From positions 1 to 64,000 of the forward strand of contig CAZMNW010000001.1 in the NCBI GenBank assembly GCA_964567755.1: DNA of 64,000 nt, given 5' to 3'. Within the stretch, counting starts at the first letter, position 1; every line of letters starts with the position of its first letter. Below the pieces are notes generated by a model. The model worked only from the letters and a program-made list of their open reading frames with translations, searched no databases and was not told the origin of the DNA. This stretch comes from DASRJW01 sp964567755 (lineage in GTDB: Bacteria > Krumholzibacteriota > Krumholzibacteriia > G020349025). A program made the position numbers and the translations under genes. Of the stretch, positions 63,319-64,000 are shown piece by piece.

Positions 63319-64000
63319 ATGGCCCATAACCTGTTGTCATGGCTTAAGTTGACTTGTGTGGCAGCGCTCGTAGCCCCCACCGCCGAGGCCCAACTCGAGC
63401 GGCGCGTTTACCAGACCCGAGCCTGTGAGACCGAATCCCCGCGACTCGATGGCGTTCCCGACGACGCCTGCTGGCAGCTCGTCGAGTGGACCTCCGAGTT
63501 CGTGCAGTGGCAACCCACCGAGGGCGCGGCCCCGACGTATCAAACCGCCTTCAAGGTTCTCTACGACCAAGAGGCGCTCTATATCGCCTACCGAGCCTTC
63601 GATGGCGAGCCAGGACGAATTGCCGATTACCTGACGCGGCGCGACCGCTTCCCGGGCGACTGGGTGGAGGTCAACATCGACAGCTACCACGATCTGCGCA
63701 CGGGGTTCTCGTTCACCGCCAGCGTGTCGGGAACGCGAGGTGACGAGTTCATCTCCGATGACGGCAACAATTGGGATGGCAACTGGGATCCCATCTGGTC
63801 GCTAACCACTCACATCGATGGCGAGGGTTGGACGGCGGAGATCCGCATCCCATTCAGCCAGTTGCGTTTTTCCGACACCGACGAGCAGATCTGGGGCCTG
63901 CAAGTGCAGCGCCGCTTTTTTCGCCAGGAGGAGCGCTCTCTGTGGCAACCCAAGTCGAAGGATGATCCGGGGTGGGTGAGTCGTTTTGGCGAGCTCCGCG
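63319..64000 (+). CDS. DUF5916/CBM9-like outer-membrane protein, 3' end beyond window
   Basis: 227 codons are visible, open to the window edge. Signal peptide: LLSWLKLTCVAALVAPTAEAQ. The next part fits the N-terminal carbohydrate-binding-like (CBM9) domain of DUF5916 proteins: RLDGVPDDACWQ, VLYDQEALYIAYRAFD, DWVEVNIDSYHD, TAEIRIPFSQLRF and WGLQVQRRF. The full proteins are about 700-900 residues with a C-terminal outer-membrane barrel. Function unknown, possibly polymer uptake. Confidence 0.87.
   Translation, partial: MAHNLLSWLKLTCVAALVAPTAEAQLERRVYQTRACETESPRLDGVPDDACWQLVEWTSEFVQWQPTEGAAPTYQTAFKVLYDQEALYIAYRAFDGEPGRIADYLTRRDRFPGDWVEVNIDSYHDLRTGFSFTASVSGTRGDEFISDDGNNWDGNWDPIWSLTTHIDGEGWTAEIRIPFSQLRFSDTDEQIWGLQVQRRFFRQEERSLWQPKSKDDPGWVSRFGELR

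Overview
The window is a 64 kb piece of a high-GC chromosome from an outer-membrane-bearing bacterium. The best fit is a lineage near the FCB or candidate-phylum Eisenbacteria/Krumholzibacteriota type. This is an inference from secreted proteins that end in FlgD-like Ig sorting tails, a PorV/PorQ-like protein, FG-GAP/UnbV repeat proteins, a DUF481 protein, an O/P-type porin, and paired PEP-binding proteins next to glutamate dehydrogenase. No rRNA, tRNA, CRISPR array or intact insertion sequence was seen. Coding density is high, and many genes are joined by ATGA or GTGA overlaps.

The most notable result is two genes that look broken by a single in-frame UGA but read as selenoproteins. The first (4565..5809, minus) is an AhpD/CMD-type peroxidase-like domain fused to a SAM methyltransferase. 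Its UGA sits exactly where the second cysteine of the CxxC redox motif belongs (CHY-U). A hairpin with a GGUCU loop starts 19 nt downstream. The second (10245..10862, plus) is a membrane-anchored thioredoxin-like protein. Its UGA replaces the first cysteine of a CxxC (SPT-U-PVC), and a 6-bp perfect hairpin follows at SECIS distance. No Sec machinery (selA, selB, selC, selD) lies in the window.

Layout. 1-2.7 kb: secreted sulfatase (5' end cut by the window) and a periplasmic HAD phosphatase. 2.7-10.2 kb (minus): acetate kinase, the AhpD-methyltransferase selenoprotein, a DUF1801 protein, gene remnants, an ankyrin protein, a large unknown protein and a histidine phosphatase. 10.2-18.7 kb (mostly plus): the thioredoxin-like selenoprotein, a sodium:solute symporter with two tiny coupled membrane proteins, a CAP protein (minus), a frameshifted DUF481 gene, a Ser/Thr kinase-TolB-TPR regulator and a DinB protein. 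18.7-27 kb: secreted lipoprotein, FG-GAP/UnbV protein, small secreted protein, porin. 27.2-39.6 kb (minus): glutamate dehydrogenase followed by two PEP/pyruvate-binding proteins, a cysteine synthase, an S9 peptidase and an M6-like metallopeptidase. 39.7-47.2 kb: GH92 mannosidase, RNA m5U methyltransferase, an MsrA-MsrB fusion and small secreted proteins. 47.2-49.5 kb (minus): an SOS cassette of lexA, a dyad-less S24-like protein and a Y-family polymerase, with a 142-bp nested inverted repeat inside. 49.8-64 kb: secreted/lipoproteins, MFS transporter, PorV-like operon, ABC exporter, GT-C glycosyltransferase with an Rsm22-like methyltransferase, a NYN-cold-shock protein, and the start of a DUF5916 outer-membrane protein.

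Taken together, the genes describe a heterotrophic bacterium that degrades sulfated or mannosylated polymers and proteins outside the cell. It can make or use acetate, deaminates glutamate, and invests in thiol/selenol redox repair (AhpD-like, thioredoxin-like, MsrAB, cysteine synthase) and an SOS response.
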